Origin: an uncultured Pelagibacteraceae bacterium
GTDB taxonomy: Bacteria > Pseudomonadota > Alphaproteobacteria > Pelagibacterales > Pelagibacteraceae
Length of the DNA stretch: 64,000 bases
Assembly: GCA_902598015.1 (NCBI GenBank)
Contig: CACJZT010000004.1
Span: 49,768-113,767 of the forward strand
Reading direction: 5' to 3'
The notes under the pieces are model-generated. The model saw only the letters and a list, made by a program, of their open reading frames with translations. It searched no databases and was not told where the DNA came from. Below, piece after piece: positions 1 through 8,201 of this stretch. The position numbers were made by a program, and so were the translations under genes. How positions within the stretch are numbered: position 1 is the stretch's first letter; every line of letters begins with the position of its first letter.

Positions 1-2
1 TC

Positions 3-134
3 AATAATAGTGGTGAAAAAGATTTTATTATTGCAAATGGAACAAGCTGTAGACATCAAATATCTGATTTATCTCAGAAAAAAGGTAAACATGTCTCAGA
101 ATTATTATTTAAAATTTTTGAAACAGTTAATTAA
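3..134 (+). CDS. 3' end of an FAD-linked oxidase / Fe-S oxidoreductase (partial)
   Basis: Only the last 43 codons are in the window; the frame is open to the left edge. The visible tail contains NGTSCRHQI, which resembles the Cys-containing end of the Fe-S domain found at the C-terminus of D-lactate/glycolate-type FAD oxidases. That family oxidises 2-hydroxy acids using FAD and Fe-S clusters. The stop codon overlaps the stop of the convergent nitrilase gene by four bases. The family call rests on one short motif, so the exact substrate cannot be given. Confidence 0.55.
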   Translation, partial: NNSGEKDFIIANGTSCRHQISDLSQKKGKHVSELLFKIFETVN

Positions 135-916
135 ACCAAACTAGGTATAATTTTTCTTAAATCCATAGAAAGCTTAGGGTTAATTTTTGAATATATCACT
201 CCTTTGCCTATTTTTTTTAATGCTAATATTTTTCCGTCTGGTGAAATAATTGCTGTATGGCCAAATGTTTCTCTTTTAGGGGTATTTTTACCAGTTTGAG
301 CTGGTGCAAAAATATAACAAAAATTTTCAATCGCCCTTGCTCTTAAAAGTGTTAACCAATGTTTTTGTCCCGTAAACTTTGTAAAAGCTGATGGAACAGC
401 TATAAAACTTAATTTTTTTTTTGATAAATTTCTATAAAGTTCAGGAAATCTTAGATCAAAACAGATTGTAAAACCTATTTTGCCCCAAGGTAAGTTAGCT
501 GTGACTAATTTATTTCCTGCTTTAAAAGTTTTACTTTCTTTATGTTGCTCTTTATTTGGAATTTTAACATCAAACATATTAATTTTGTCGTAATATTTGA
601 CAATTTTTCCATTCGGTCCAACTAGTATCGATCTATTTCTGAGCTTATTTTTAACCTTAATACAAATTGAGCCAAGTAAAATCCATTTCTTATATTTTTT
701 TGAAACTTCTTTAATTTTTTTCAAAATTGGATCTTTATTCATTTCAAATGAATATCTAAAAAGTATTTCCCTACTACTGGACATCAAGGAAGAGGTTTCG
801 GGTGTAATAATTAAATCAGATTTGTTTTTTATAGCTTGATTTATGTATTTAATAATATCTTTAAAATTACTTTGATAATTTTCTCCACTAGATAATTGTA
901 TACAAGCTATTTTCAT
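131..916 (-). CDS. Carbon-nitrogen hydrolase (nitrilase superfamily, Nit1-like amidase)
   Basis: 261 residues, normal for the single-domain nitrilase fold. The catalytic triad is visible: Glu40 in the TPET segment, Lys111 in YDKINMFD, and Cys152 in TICFDLRFPELYR. The DLRFPELYR context is typical of the branch containing deaminated-glutathione amidase and omega-amidase, which hydrolyse small amides in the cytoplasm. The start overlaps the stop of the upstream permease gene (ATGA), so it is the last gene of the polar amino-acid transporter operon. That placement suggests it acts on an imported amide or on a repair product, but this is inference. The substrate cannot be read from the sequence. 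Confidence 0.85.
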   Translation of the reverse strand: MKIACIQLSSGENYQSNFKDIIKYINQAIKNKSDLIITPETSSLMSSSREILFRYSFEMNKDPILKKIKEVSKKYKKWILLGSICIKVKNKLRNRSILVGPNGKIVKYYDKINMFDVKIPNKEQHKESKTFKAGNKLVTANLPWGKIGFTICFDLRFPELYRNLSKKKLSFIAVPSAFTKFTGQKHWLTLLRARAIENFCYIFAPAQTGKNTPKRETFGHTAIISPDGKILALKKIGKGVIYSKINPKLSMDLRKIIPSLV

Positions 917-1590
917 GTTTGAAATCCATATTTTTTTTCTAAATATTTAATTACATTATGAATTATAAAAGTCATAAACAAGTAAATACCTCCTGCCACA
1001 ATAAATACCTCAACAGGCTTAAATGTTGTTGAAATTATATATTTAGCAACACCAGTTAAGTCCATAAGTGTGACTGTACTTGCCAAGGATGTACCTTTAA
1101 GCATTAAAATAATTTCATTACCATAAGCTGGTAAAGATTGTTTAATTGCAATAGGAATTTGTATTTTTGTAAAAATAATCTTAGAGGGGATACCTAAACT
1201 TCTTCCAGCTTCTAAATATCCAGGTTTTATAGTTTGAAAAGCTGATCTCAATATTTCTGATGTATAAGCACCAGTATTTAATGAAAATGCTATTATCGCA
1301 CACCAATATGGTTCTTTTAAAACTACCCACAAAAAGGTTGTTCTTAAATATTCAATTTGACCTAATCCAAAATATATTATGAAGATTTGAACCAATAAAG
1401 GAGTTCCTCTAAAAATATATGAATATCCGTAAGCAAATTTATTAATCAACTTATTATTATTCATTCTCAAGATTGCAAAACCTAATCCAATAAAAAGACC
1501 AAAAATTAAAGATACAGATAGCAGTTTAAGAGTAATCAAAGTTGCATTCAGCAACTTAGGAAAACTATTAATCATTAATTCAATATCCAT
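913..1590 (-). CDS. Polar amino-acid ABC transporter permease (HisM/GlnP type)
   Basis: 225-residue inner-membrane protein with the usual five hydrophobic segments of the HisMQ family. The EAA loop is present as YLEAGRSLGIPSKIIFTKI, the site that docks the ATPase. It overlaps the second permease gene by one base (TAATG) and the nitrilase gene by four, so the three are translationally coupled. With the neighbouring permease it would form the heterodimeric channel for a polar amino acid delivered by the binding protein at 2322-3149. No ATP-binding subunit gene lies in this operon. Confidence 0.9.
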   Translation of the reverse strand: MDIELMINSFPKLLNATLITLKLLSVSLIFGLFIGLGFAILRMNNNKLINKFAYGYSYIFRGTPLLVQIFIIYFGLGQIEYLRTTFLWVVLKEPYWCAIIAFSLNTGAYTSEILRSAFQTIKPGYLEAGRSLGIPSKIIFTKIQIPIAIKQSLPAYGNEIILMLKGTSLASTVTLMDLTGVAKYIISTTFKPVEVFIVAGGIYLFMTFIIHNVIKYLEKKYGFQT

Positions 1591-2282
1591 TAATAACCTT
1601 TGCTATATTTTGTTTCTAATCTATTTAATAATTGCATACTTAAAAATGTAAGCATTAAGTATAGAACTGCTGCGAATGAGTAAAAAAATAATGGATCTCT
1701 AGTTGAACCAGCTGCAATATAGGATTGTCTCATTATTTCAACTAAACCAGTTACAGATATAAGTGAAGTATCTTTTAATGTAATTTGCCAAACATTACTT
1801 AAGTTTGGAAATGCTAATCTTAGCATTTGAGGCAAAATAATTTTAAAGAAGTAAATATATTTATTAAAACCTAAAACTTTTGCAGCTTCAAATTGACCTT
1901 TATCAATTGATTGTAGGGCTCCTCTAAATACTTCGGTTGAATATGCTCCCGATATTATCCCTATTGAAAATGAACCAGTTAAAAAAGCATTAATTTCGAT
2001 GTAATCATTATAACCAAATATTGAAGCAACAAACATAATTGCTCCACTTCCACCGAAGAAAAATAAATAAATTACAAGAAGCTCTGGTACACCTCTAATA
2101 ACTGTGGTGTATGCATTGGCAATTGAGTTTAGAATTTTGTTATTAGATAACTTTAATGGAGTAAATAAAGCAGCAAATATAAAGCCAATTATCATTGCGG
2201 TTATTGAGACCGCAATTGTCATTAAGGTTGCAAAGAATAACTCGTCTCCCCAACCTTTATCACCAAAATATAGAAGTTCCAT
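1590..2282 (-). CDS. Polar amino-acid ABC transporter permease (HisQ/GlnP type)
   Basis: 230-residue membrane protein, second half of a HisQM-like pair. The EAA loop reads FEAAKVLGFNKYIYFFKI and the periplasmic turn DTSLISVTGLVEIMRQS is typical of the family. It follows the binding-protein gene after a 39-bp spacer that holds a perfect 8-bp hairpin, and its stop overlaps the start of the next permease. The role is passage of a polar amino acid across the inner membrane. The specificity is set by the binding protein and cannot be deduced from this subunit. Confidence 0.9.
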   Translation of the reverse strand: MELLYFGDKGWGDELFFATLMTIAVSITAMIIGFIFAALFTPLKLSNNKILNSIANAYTTVIRGVPELLVIYLFFFGGSGAIMFVASIFGYNDYIEINAFLTGSFSIGIISGAYSTEVFRGALQSIDKGQFEAAKVLGFNKYIYFFKIILPQMLRLAFPNLSNVWQITLKDTSLISVTGLVEIMRQSYIAAGSTRDPLFFYSFAAVLYLMLTFLSMQLLNRLETKYSKGY

Positions 2283-2288
2283 AATATA

Positions 2289-2308
2289 GGTGGCTAATTA
2301 TAGCCACC
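2289..2308 (-). promoter_or_regulatory. Intercistronic hairpin between binding-protein and permease genes
   Basis: GGTGGCTA and TAGCCACC form a perfect 8-bp stem with a 4-base loop between the binding-protein stop and the permease start. On the minus strand it is not followed by a long U run, so it is more likely an mRNA-stabilising or partial-termination element than a full terminator. Such stems often keep binding-protein mRNA more abundant than permease mRNA; that function is inferred. Confidence 0.6.
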
Positions 2309-2321
2309 CATAAATAATTTA

Positions 2322-3149
2322 TTACATAGAAGCGTCAAAACCAAAATGTTTTATAGCAAGCTTACTGATAATGCCATCATCTCTAGCTTTATCAATTGCT
2401 GCATTAAAATCATTTAAAAGTTTAGAGTCACCTTTTCTAATACCTACACCAACACCATTACCAAAATCTCCGCCTGCAAATGTTGGTCCAGTTAATACTA
2501 CTCCTTTACCAGATTTTTCTGCATAATCTGTAAAAGCAACTGCTGCAGCTAGTGCAGCATCTATTCTACCAGCAGATAAATCTAAGTTTACTTCATCTTG
2601 AGTTTTGTAAGTTCTTATCTTTACATTACCCATTAAACCAGACTCTAAGAAGTTCTGGTGAATTGTTGCTGTTTGTACACCAATAGTTTTACCTTTAAAT
2701 GCTTTGGTCAAAACATCTAGTGTTGCTTGTTCATCAGCACTTACGTCAGATAAATTTATAGCTGACATTGTTTTAAGACCCTCGTTTTTCGATCCTTTCA
2801 TAACAGCTAATGATGCAACTTCATCAGCATAACCTTGAGAAAAGTTTATTGTTTTCATTCTCTCACCAGTTATTGACATTCCAGCCATAATAGCATCAAA
2901 TTTTCTTGAAACTAAAGCTGGTATCATTCCATCCCAGTCTTGCTCCACAATTGTACAATCATGATTCATTATTTTGCATAATTCATTTGCTAATTCGACT
3001 TCAAAGCCAATCAAATTTCCTGCTGAATCTTTAGAATTCCAAGGCGGATATGCACCTTCGGTTCCTATTTTAATTTGATCTGCAATAGAAGAAATTGTTA
3101 GAAATGATGATATTAAAATACCAAGTCCTAATACTTTTAATTTTTTCAT
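2322..3149 (-). CDS. Polar amino-acid ABC transporter substrate-binding protein
   Basis: 275-residue family-3 periplasmic binding protein. Residues 1-23 are a signal peptide (Lys-rich start, hydrophobic core, SIAD cleavage region). The mature part starts with IKIGTEGAYPPWNSKD and has GFEVELANELC and CTIVEQDWDGMIPAL, characteristic of the HisJ/ArgT/GlnH class. GERMKTINFS includes the Arg that usually clamps the ligand carboxylate. A clear ribosome site, GGAGG seven bases before ATG, supports the start. First gene of an operon with two permeases and a nitrilase. The ligand is probably a polar or basic amino acid, not resolvable further. Confidence 0.9.
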   Translation of the reverse strand: MKKLKVLGLGILISSFLTISSIADQIKIGTEGAYPPWNSKDSAGNLIGFEVELANELCKIMNHDCTIVEQDWDGMIPALVSRKFDAIMAGMSITGERMKTINFSQGYADEVASLAVMKGSKNEGLKTMSAINLSDVSADEQATLDVLTKAFKGKTIGVQTATIHQNFLESGLMGNVKIRTYKTQDEVNLDLSAGRIDAALAAAVAFTDYAEKSGKGVVLTGPTFAGGDFGNGVGVGIRKGDSKLLNDFNAAIDKARDDGIISKLAIKHFGFDASM

Positions 3150-3207
3150 TTTTTTCCTCCAAAATTTTGAAGATTATTTCATAAAATTATTGTTTTAAAA
3201 AGTAAAA

Positions 3208-4254
3208 TTAATGATTTATTGACGAGGAAAAATTCCAAGAACAATCGAAACTAGGTATATAAACTCTTGAAAGTTTTGTATTTCCAAAATTTTTGTTAAA
3301 AACATTTAACCAATTTTCAACTTGTTTTGGTTTTTTGTCTTGGCTTCCAACTTGAGCAGTAATTACACCTTTAGGTTTTAATATTCTTTCTAGAGATGAC
3401 ATATTTTTTGCAGCCAAATCTATGCAAAATTGATCATCGTTAAGATCAACAAAAATTTGATCATAGGTATTATCTTTGACTGATTTAATGCTCTCAAATG
3501 CATCGCCCCAAACACATTTAACTGAATTTTTTTCTGTAGCCTTTTCTCCTATTTTACTTAAATGTTTATCGCATACATCAACAACTTCAGGATCTAATTC
3601 ATACCAATCTATAAATCCAAAATTTTGTGAAATACATTCTCTTGCTACCCCACCGTCACCTCCACCAATAATTGCAGCTTTTTCTTTATTTGAATTCAAA
3701 TTAAGACCAGAATTTACAAAGGTTGAGCTATATAAATGTTCATCGCTCTCAGCAACTTGTATTTCATTATCAATAAATAAAGCTTTTCCAAATTGTTCTA
3801 AATCAAGTATTTCAATGTATTGACCAACCTTAGATTTAAAATTTTCTAATACTTTGTTTACAACATAAGATTTTTTTAATCCTGGTGAACTGTAATTATC
3901 ATGATATAGATCAATTGTATCTCTGTTAAATTCCTTAATAATGATTTGTTTGTGTTCTATTTCTTCTTTAATTACTTTAAGAGCAACTGATGGTGAAACT
4001 TTACCGCAAGTAAAAAAATCAAAACTTATAATTTCATTTTCTGGAAAAGTGTGAAAACTAATGTGACTTTCAGCAAGTAATGCAACTAATGTAAAGCCTT
4101 GAGGTTCAAATTTATATTTTGAAATCTTTAAAACTGTTACTTTTGCTAATTTCGCAATTTTATAAACTAACTTTTCATAAAAAGATGGATCATATTCTTT
4201 TTTAGTTCCAATGATATCTAGAGTTATATGTTCTCCGACCTTTGTCATATTCAA
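3208..4254 (-). CDS. AdoMet decarboxylase-spermidine synthase fusion (SpeD-SpeE)
   Basis: 348 residues in two parts. Residues 1-120 match bacterial AdoMet decarboxylase: AESHISFHTFPE at 61-72, where Ser63 would become the pyruvoyl group after Glu62-Ser63 cleavage, and FTCG at 81-84. Residues 125-348 match an aminopropyltransferase: VAESDEHLYS (167-176), the AdoMet-binding GGGDGG (197-202), WYELDPEVVD and WGDAF. The fusion would make decarboxylated AdoMet and transfer its aminopropyl group to a diamine, releasing methylthioadenosine. The usual SSDP motif after the fourth strand reads DLNDDQ, so acceptor specificity may differ from canonical spermidine synthase. It overlaps the aldolase gene by four bases, at the end of the mtnP-mtnA-aldolase operon that recycles the by-product. 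Confidence 0.88.
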   Translation of the reverse strand: MNMTKVGEHITLDIIGTKKEYDPSFYEKLVYKIAKLAKVTVLKISKYKFEPQGFTLVALLAESHISFHTFPENEIISFDFFTCGKVSPSVALKVIKEEIEHKQIIIKEFNRDTIDLYHDNYSSPGLKKSYVVNKVLENFKSKVGQYIEILDLEQFGKALFIDNEIQVAESDEHLYSSTFVNSGLNLNSNKEKAAIIGGGDGGVARECISQNFGFIDWYELDPEVVDVCDKHLSKIGEKATEKNSVKCVWGDAFESIKSVKDNTYDQIFVDLNDDQFCIDLAAKNMSSLERILKPKGVITAQVGSQDKKPKQVENWLNVFNKNFGNTKLSRVYIPSFDCSWNFSSSINH

Positions 4255-4895
4255 TCTCTTTTATAATTTTTAGCTTTTTTTATAACTTTATTCATTTCTT
4301 TTAAGGAAAGTATTTTTGGCTTTCCAAGCTTAAGAGCTGTTATATACTGTAAACTCAAATTTTCAACTTCTTGTGCCAATTCAAAAGCATCAGGTAAATT
4401 TTTATCAAAAACAATCTGACCGTGATTTGCAATCAAGCAGGCTTTTCTATTATTCAAAGCTTTTAAAATGTTTTTTGAAAGCTCTCTTGTTCCATAAGTT
4501 GCGTATTTCGCACATTTAATATCATTACCTCCCGCGAGTGCAACCATGTAATGAAAAGCTGGAATAGGTTTTTTGTGAACAGATAGAGCTGTTGCATTAG
4601 TTGAATGTGTATGAACTATTGCTTGAGCATCTTTCTTTTTGATATAAATATCTTGATGAAATCTCCATTCTGACGAAGGTTTATATTTTTTTTCATATTT
4701 TCCATCTAGACTTACAAACACTATATCTTTTACTTTTAGTGATGAGTATTTTTTTCCTGAAGGGGTAATAAGAAAACCATTGTTATGTCTGACTGATATA
4801 TTGCCGGATCTTAAAGCTGATAATTTTTTGTCATTAAGCATTTTTGAAAACTTAATAACATCATTTTTCTTTTTATTAGTTTTTGAAGAGACCAT
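4251..4895 (-). CDS. Class II aldolase, likely 5-methylthioribulose-1-phosphate aldolase (or MtnB dehydratase)
   Basis: 214-residue class II aldolase/adducin fold. Visible motifs are SGNISVR, ITPSG, PSSEWRFH (the Glu is the likely catalytic residue), HTHSTNATALS (two metal-binding His) and ANHGQIV (third metal His). The SGN/TPSG/SSEWRFH pattern is closer to FucA-type aldolases than to MtnB dehydratase. It overlaps mtnA by 20 bases and speDE by four. No mtnC or mtnD is in this operon. The context fits the DHAP-shunt enzyme that cleaves methylthioribulose-1-phosphate to DHAP and methylthioacetaldehyde. MtnB function remains possible. Confidence 0.75.
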   Translation of the reverse strand: MVSSKTNKKKNDVIKFSKMLNDKKLSALRSGNISVRHNNGFLITPSGKKYSSLKVKDIVFVSLDGKYEKKYKPSSEWRFHQDIYIKKKDAQAIVHTHSTNATALSVHKKPIPAFHYMVALAGGNDIKCAKYATYGTRELSKNILKALNNRKACLIANHGQIVFDKNLPDAFELAQEVENLSLQYITALKLGKPKILSLKEMNKVIKKAKNYKRD

Positions 4896-5955
4896 TTAAA
4901 CCTTCAGTAGAGGCTTCGCATATTCCTTTTTCTGTTATTAATGCTGTAACATATTTAGCTGGAGTTACATCAAAAGCCAAATTTAATGATTTACTTTTCT
5001 CTGGATAAATTAAAACTTTATCAACTTTATTATCTTTGTTAATTCCATCCACATGAGAAAGTTCTTTTGGATCTCTTTCTTCAATTGGAATATCTTTGGA
5101 GTTTTTTAAATTCCAATCTATCGTTGAACTTGGTAAAGCAACATAAAAAGGAACATTATTATCATGAGCTGCAAGAGCTTTTAAATATGTACCAATTTTA
5201 TTGCACACATCTCCGTTAGATAATGTTCTATCTGTTCCAACAATACACATATCAACCTGTCCTCTTTGCATTAATATTCCACCTGTATTATCTGCTATAA
5301 TTGTATTCGGAATTTCTTCTTCATTAAGTTCATATGATGTAAGGTTTGCTCCTTGATTTCTTGGTCTAGTTTCATCTACCCAAACATGTATTGGTATTCC
5401 TTTTTTATGTGCATGATAAATAGGAGAAGTTGCTGTTCCCCAATCTATTGTAGCTAACCAACCTGCATTACAATGTGTGAGAATATTTACAGTATCTTTC
5501 TTTTTATTATATATATCCTCAATAATATTTAATCCATTTTTACCAATACTTTCACAAAATGCCTCATCTTCTTTACAAATTTCTTTAGCTTCATTGAGTG
5601 CAACATTAAATAAATTTCCAGGTTCAACAAATGATAATTTGTTATTCATTCTATGAACTGCCCACTGAAGATTTATAGCTGTCGGTCTGGAAGCAACTAA
5701 TTCCTCTGAACTTTTTTTTATAAAATCTAAACTGTTATTTTCTTTTATAGCTAATACTAAGCCAAATGCAGCAGTGCCTCCGATTAATGGTGCCCCCCTA
5801 ACTTCCATTGTTTTGATAGCATTTATCGAGTCTTTAACTGAACTTAATTCTTTTATTATAAATTTATGTGGAAGCTTTGTTTGATCTATTATTTTTACAA
5901 CTTGTTTTTCTTCATCAAACCAAATTGTTTTATATTCAACATCATTAATTTTCAT
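4876..5955 (-). CDS. mtnA: Methylthioribose-1-phosphate isomerase
   Basis: 359 residues, the normal MtnA length, related to the eIF2B alpha subunit family. VRGAPLIGG at 52-60 binds phosphate, and the catalytic pair is present: Cys162 in THCNAG and Asp242 in GTDRTLSNGDVCNKIGTY. The enzyme converts 5-methylthioribose-1-phosphate to methylthioribulose-1-phosphate. It lies between mtnP, which makes its substrate, and the class II aldolase that would use its product. It overlaps mtnP by four bases. Confidence 0.93.
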   Translation of the reverse strand: MKINDVEYKTIWFDEEKQVVKIIDQTKLPHKFIIKELSSVKDSINAIKTMEVRGAPLIGGTAAFGLVLAIKENNSLDFIKKSSEELVASRPTAINLQWAVHRMNNKLSFVEPGNLFNVALNEAKEICKEDEAFCESIGKNGLNIIEDIYNKKKDTVNILTHCNAGWLATIDWGTATSPIYHAHKKGIPIHVWVDETRPRNQGANLTSYELNEEEIPNTIIADNTGGILMQRGQVDMCIVGTDRTLSNGDVCNKIGTYLKALAAHDNNVPFYVALPSSTIDWNLKNSKDIPIEERDPKELSHVDGINKDNKVDKVLIYPEKSKSLNLAFDVTPAKYVTALITEKGICEASTEGLNGLFKN

Positions 5956-6824
5956 TTATTAAGAACTCTTCCTGCAATTGTTTTTAATTTATCTTTAGTT
6001 TTTTGAGTTCTTTTTTCTGGAGCTGTAATTATTGCTACATCTAAACAATTATTAGTTGGATCATTTGGATCAATGTGATTTTCAAAGTTCTCTATCAAAT
6101 TTTTAATCATATTTTTAGCTTTTGCTGCATTATCTAAAAGTACTTTAATAACTTGTTGAACATCAACATTTTCCTGATCTGGATGCCAGCAATCATAATC
6201 TGTTACCATCGATACTGAAGCATATCTAATTTCAGCTTCTCTTGCCAGCTTAGCTTCTGGCATATTTGTCATTCCAATAACATCTGCTTTCCAAGATCTA
6301 TATAGATTTGACTCTGCTAATGTGGAGAATTGTGGGCCTTCCATTACAACATAAGTTCCACCTCTTTGATAAGGTATATTTTCTTTTTTAATGGCATCTT
6401 CGCAAGCATTCATCAGCCCACTTGAAGTTGGATGCGCCATTGATACATGCGCAACAATTTCATCATCAAAAAAAGATTTGTTTCTTGCAAAAGTTCTATC
6501 AATGAACTGATCAACGATAACAAATTTGCCTGGGGGCAAATCTTCTTTTAAAGATCCAACGGCTGAAACAGAAACTATGTCTGTGATACCTAGTTGTTTA
6601 AGAGCATCAATATTTGCTCTAAAATTTATTTTTGATGGAGAAATAAAATGACCTTTTCCATGTCTTGGTAGAAAATAAATTTCTTTATTATTATATTTGG
6701 CCTTTAATATTAAGTCTGAGGGTTTTCCCCATGGAGTATTTATATCGAGTGTCTCTCTATCTTTAAACTCCTCAACATCATATAGCCCACTTCCACCAAT
6801 AATTGCTAATTTATTATTTGCCAT
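5952..6824 (-). CDS. mtnP: S-methyl-5'-thioadenosine phosphorylase
   Basis: 290-residue PNP/MTAP family member. Seen: IIGGSGLYD near the N-terminus, LPRHGKGHFISPSKINFRAN with the phosphate-binding Arg-His, SAVGSLKEDLPPG, GMTNMPEAKLAREAEI and the adenine-side MVTDYDCWH. This pattern is that of MTA phosphorylase and not of guanosine/inosine phosphorylase. It phosphorolyses MTA to adenine and methylthioribose-1-phosphate. It is the first gene of the minus-strand operon mtnP-mtnA-aldolase-speDE, only 28 bp from divergent apt, which salvages the adenine released. Confidence 0.92.
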   Translation of the reverse strand: MANNKLAIIGGSGLYDVEEFKDRETLDINTPWGKPSDLILKAKYNNKEIYFLPRHGKGHFISPSKINFRANIDALKQLGITDIVSVSAVGSLKEDLPPGKFVIVDQFIDRTFARNKSFFDDEIVAHVSMAHPTSSGLMNACEDAIKKENIPYQRGGTYVVMEGPQFSTLAESNLYRSWKADVIGMTNMPEAKLAREAEIRYASVSMVTDYDCWHPDQENVDVQQVIKVLLDNAAKAKNMIKNLIENFENHIDPNDPTNNCLDVAIITAPEKRTQKTKDKLKTIAGRVLNK

Positions 6825-6852
6825 AATACATTTTAGATTATAATTAAGTTTT

Positions 6853-7380
6853 ATGGATTTAAAAGAACATATTAGATCAATTCAAGATTATCCAAAAAAA
6901 GGAATTCTGTTTAGAGATATTACAACCCTTATAAAAAATGAAAAAGCTTTCAAGGAATGTATAAATCAAATAGTAGAGAGATCAAAAAAATTTAAATTTG
7001 ATAAAATAGCTGCTGTTGAATCAAGAGGTTTTGTTTTTGCTTCAGCTATTTCATATATTTTAGATAAACCATTTATAATGCTCAGAAAAAAAAATAAACT
7101 CCCTGCAGAAGTTCATTCAGTAGACTTTGAACTTGAGTATGGAACTGCGACAATAGAAGTACATAAAGATTCATTCGATGAAAGTGATAAAGTTTTAATA
7201 ATTGATGATTTAATTGCTACTGGAGGCACAGCAGAAGCTGCTGCTAAATTAATAGAAATTTCAAAAAGTAAAGTGGCTGGATTTATATTTGTAATAAATC
7301 TTTTTGATTTAGGTGGAACTGATAGTTTGCTAAAAAAAGGATATAAAGTTGAAAATTTATTAGATTTTCCTGGTCACTGA
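6853..7380 (+). CDS. apt: Adenine phosphoribosyltransferase
   Basis: 175 residues, usual for Apt. It has the N-terminal YPKKGILFRDITTLIKN stretch, ESRGFVFASAISY, and the PRPP-binding motif VLIIDDLIATGGTAEAA. It converts adenine plus PRPP to AMP. It is transcribed divergently from mtnP with 28 bp between starts, so the adenine made by MtnP is used next door. Its TGA stop is directly followed by the CCA end of a convergent tRNA gene. Confidence 0.95.
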   Translation: MDLKEHIRSIQDYPKKGILFRDITTLIKNEKAFKECINQIVERSKKFKFDKIAAVESRGFVFASAISYILDKPFIMLRKKNKLPAEVHSVDFELEYGTATIEVHKDSFDESDKVLIIDDLIATGGTAEAAAKLIEISKSKVAGFIFVINLFDLGGTDSLLKKGYKVENLLDFPGH

Positions 7381-7457
7381 TGGTAGCGGGAAGTGGGATC
7401 GAACCACTGACCTCGGGCTTATGAGTCCCGCGCTCTAACCAACTGAGCTACCCCGCC
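7381..7457 (-). tRNA. tRNA-Met (anticodon CAT)
   Basis: The reverse strand gives a complete 77-nt cloverleaf: acceptor GGCGGGG with TCCCGCT, D-arm GCTC/GAGC, anticodon loop CTCATAA with CAT, T-arm AGTGG/CCACT with loop TTCGATC, and an encoded CCA. It has a G1-U72 wobble, not the 1-72 mismatch of initiator tRNA, and an A-G mismatch closes the anticodon stem at 31-39. This fits elongator tRNA-Met. A tRNA-Ile with lysidine-modified CAT cannot be strictly excluded. It abuts the apt stop codon with no spacer. Confidence 0.93.
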
Positions 7458-7488
7458 AAGTTTAAATGAAATTTATACAACTTTGATT

Positions 7489-8190
7489 TTATCTTGCAAG
7501 TTTAATGAATATATCTCCCATGCCTGACTGAAGCTGATCTAATGGAGTATTGTTTCGAAGGGTGCAATATCTACCAGTCACTTGGTGTCTATCTATGGCA
7601 TTAACATTATATTGAGTGCAGGTTTTGGCTTTGTGTAATAGACCAATGACCAGTTTTCCATCTACTACTGAAACTTGTTTCGTATCTAATTCATTGCCAT
7701 TACAAAAATATTTTTTATTTACCCTTTCAGGAAAATCTGTTTTCCCACATGGATTTTCAATTGTGAAAACATAAAATTCTTTTTCTATGCCTTTAAATTT
7801 ATGTTTCATTTTAGTTGTTTTTGAATATTTCATTAAATCACAGGAGCATGGAATGCAGCATCTATAATATTCACCACATATCTTTTTGCCTGTATTGTTT
7901 TCAGTTAAATAAACATATTCTGGAACAGCATTTGGACTTATTAAAGAACCTGACACTGCACAGTATAGTTTGTTATATTCTACAAAATCCTCATAAGAGA
8001 TATCTTTATCTATTATATATTTAAAAAATTTAGGACCTGCTGCATTTCTATTTCTATCAGGGAAAATTTTATTCCAATCATTAACAATATCTTGATAATA
8101 GTTTTTTTCTTGAGAATTTGCTGAATTTATAGGAATTGAAGAAAAAATTACAAATATAATAAGACTAATTATATTTTTAATACTGTACAT
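7489..8190 (-). CDS. Secreted Cys-rich protein of unknown function
   Basis: 233 residues. Residues 1-27 form a signal peptide (hydrophobic FVIFSSIPINSANS), so the protein is probably periplasmic or secreted. The mature part has at least ten Cys, with a dense cluster CGEYYRCCIPCSCDL around residues 110-124, plus ENPCGKTD, YFCNG, AKTCTQY and RYCTL. These could form disulfides or bind metal. No catalytic family is recognised. It is followed by a 50-residue membrane protein and a beta-propeller protein on either side of the same strand, suggesting a cell-surface gene neighbourhood. Confidence 0.7.
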   Translation of the reverse strand: MYSIKNIISLIIFVIFSSIPINSANSQEKNYYQDIVNDWNKIFPDRNRNAAGPKFFKYIIDKDISYEDFVEYNKLYCAVSGSLISPNAVPEYVYLTENNTGKKICGEYYRCCIPCSCDLMKYSKTTKMKHKFKGIEKEFYVFTIENPCGKTDFPERVNKKYFCNGNELDTKQVSVVDGKLVIGLLHKAKTCTQYNVNAIDRHQVTGRYCTLRNNTPLDQLQSGMGDIFIKLAR

Positions 8191-8201
8191 TTATTAATGA
8201 T

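Noticed and set aside
4251..4895. Plain L-fuculose-phosphate aldolase
   Set aside because: No fucose genes nearby; coupling with mtnA and mtnP makes a methylthioribulose-phosphate substrate far more likely.
7381..7457. Initiator tRNA-Met
   Set aside because: It lacks the 1-72 mismatch of initiator tRNA and has a standard elongator D-arm.
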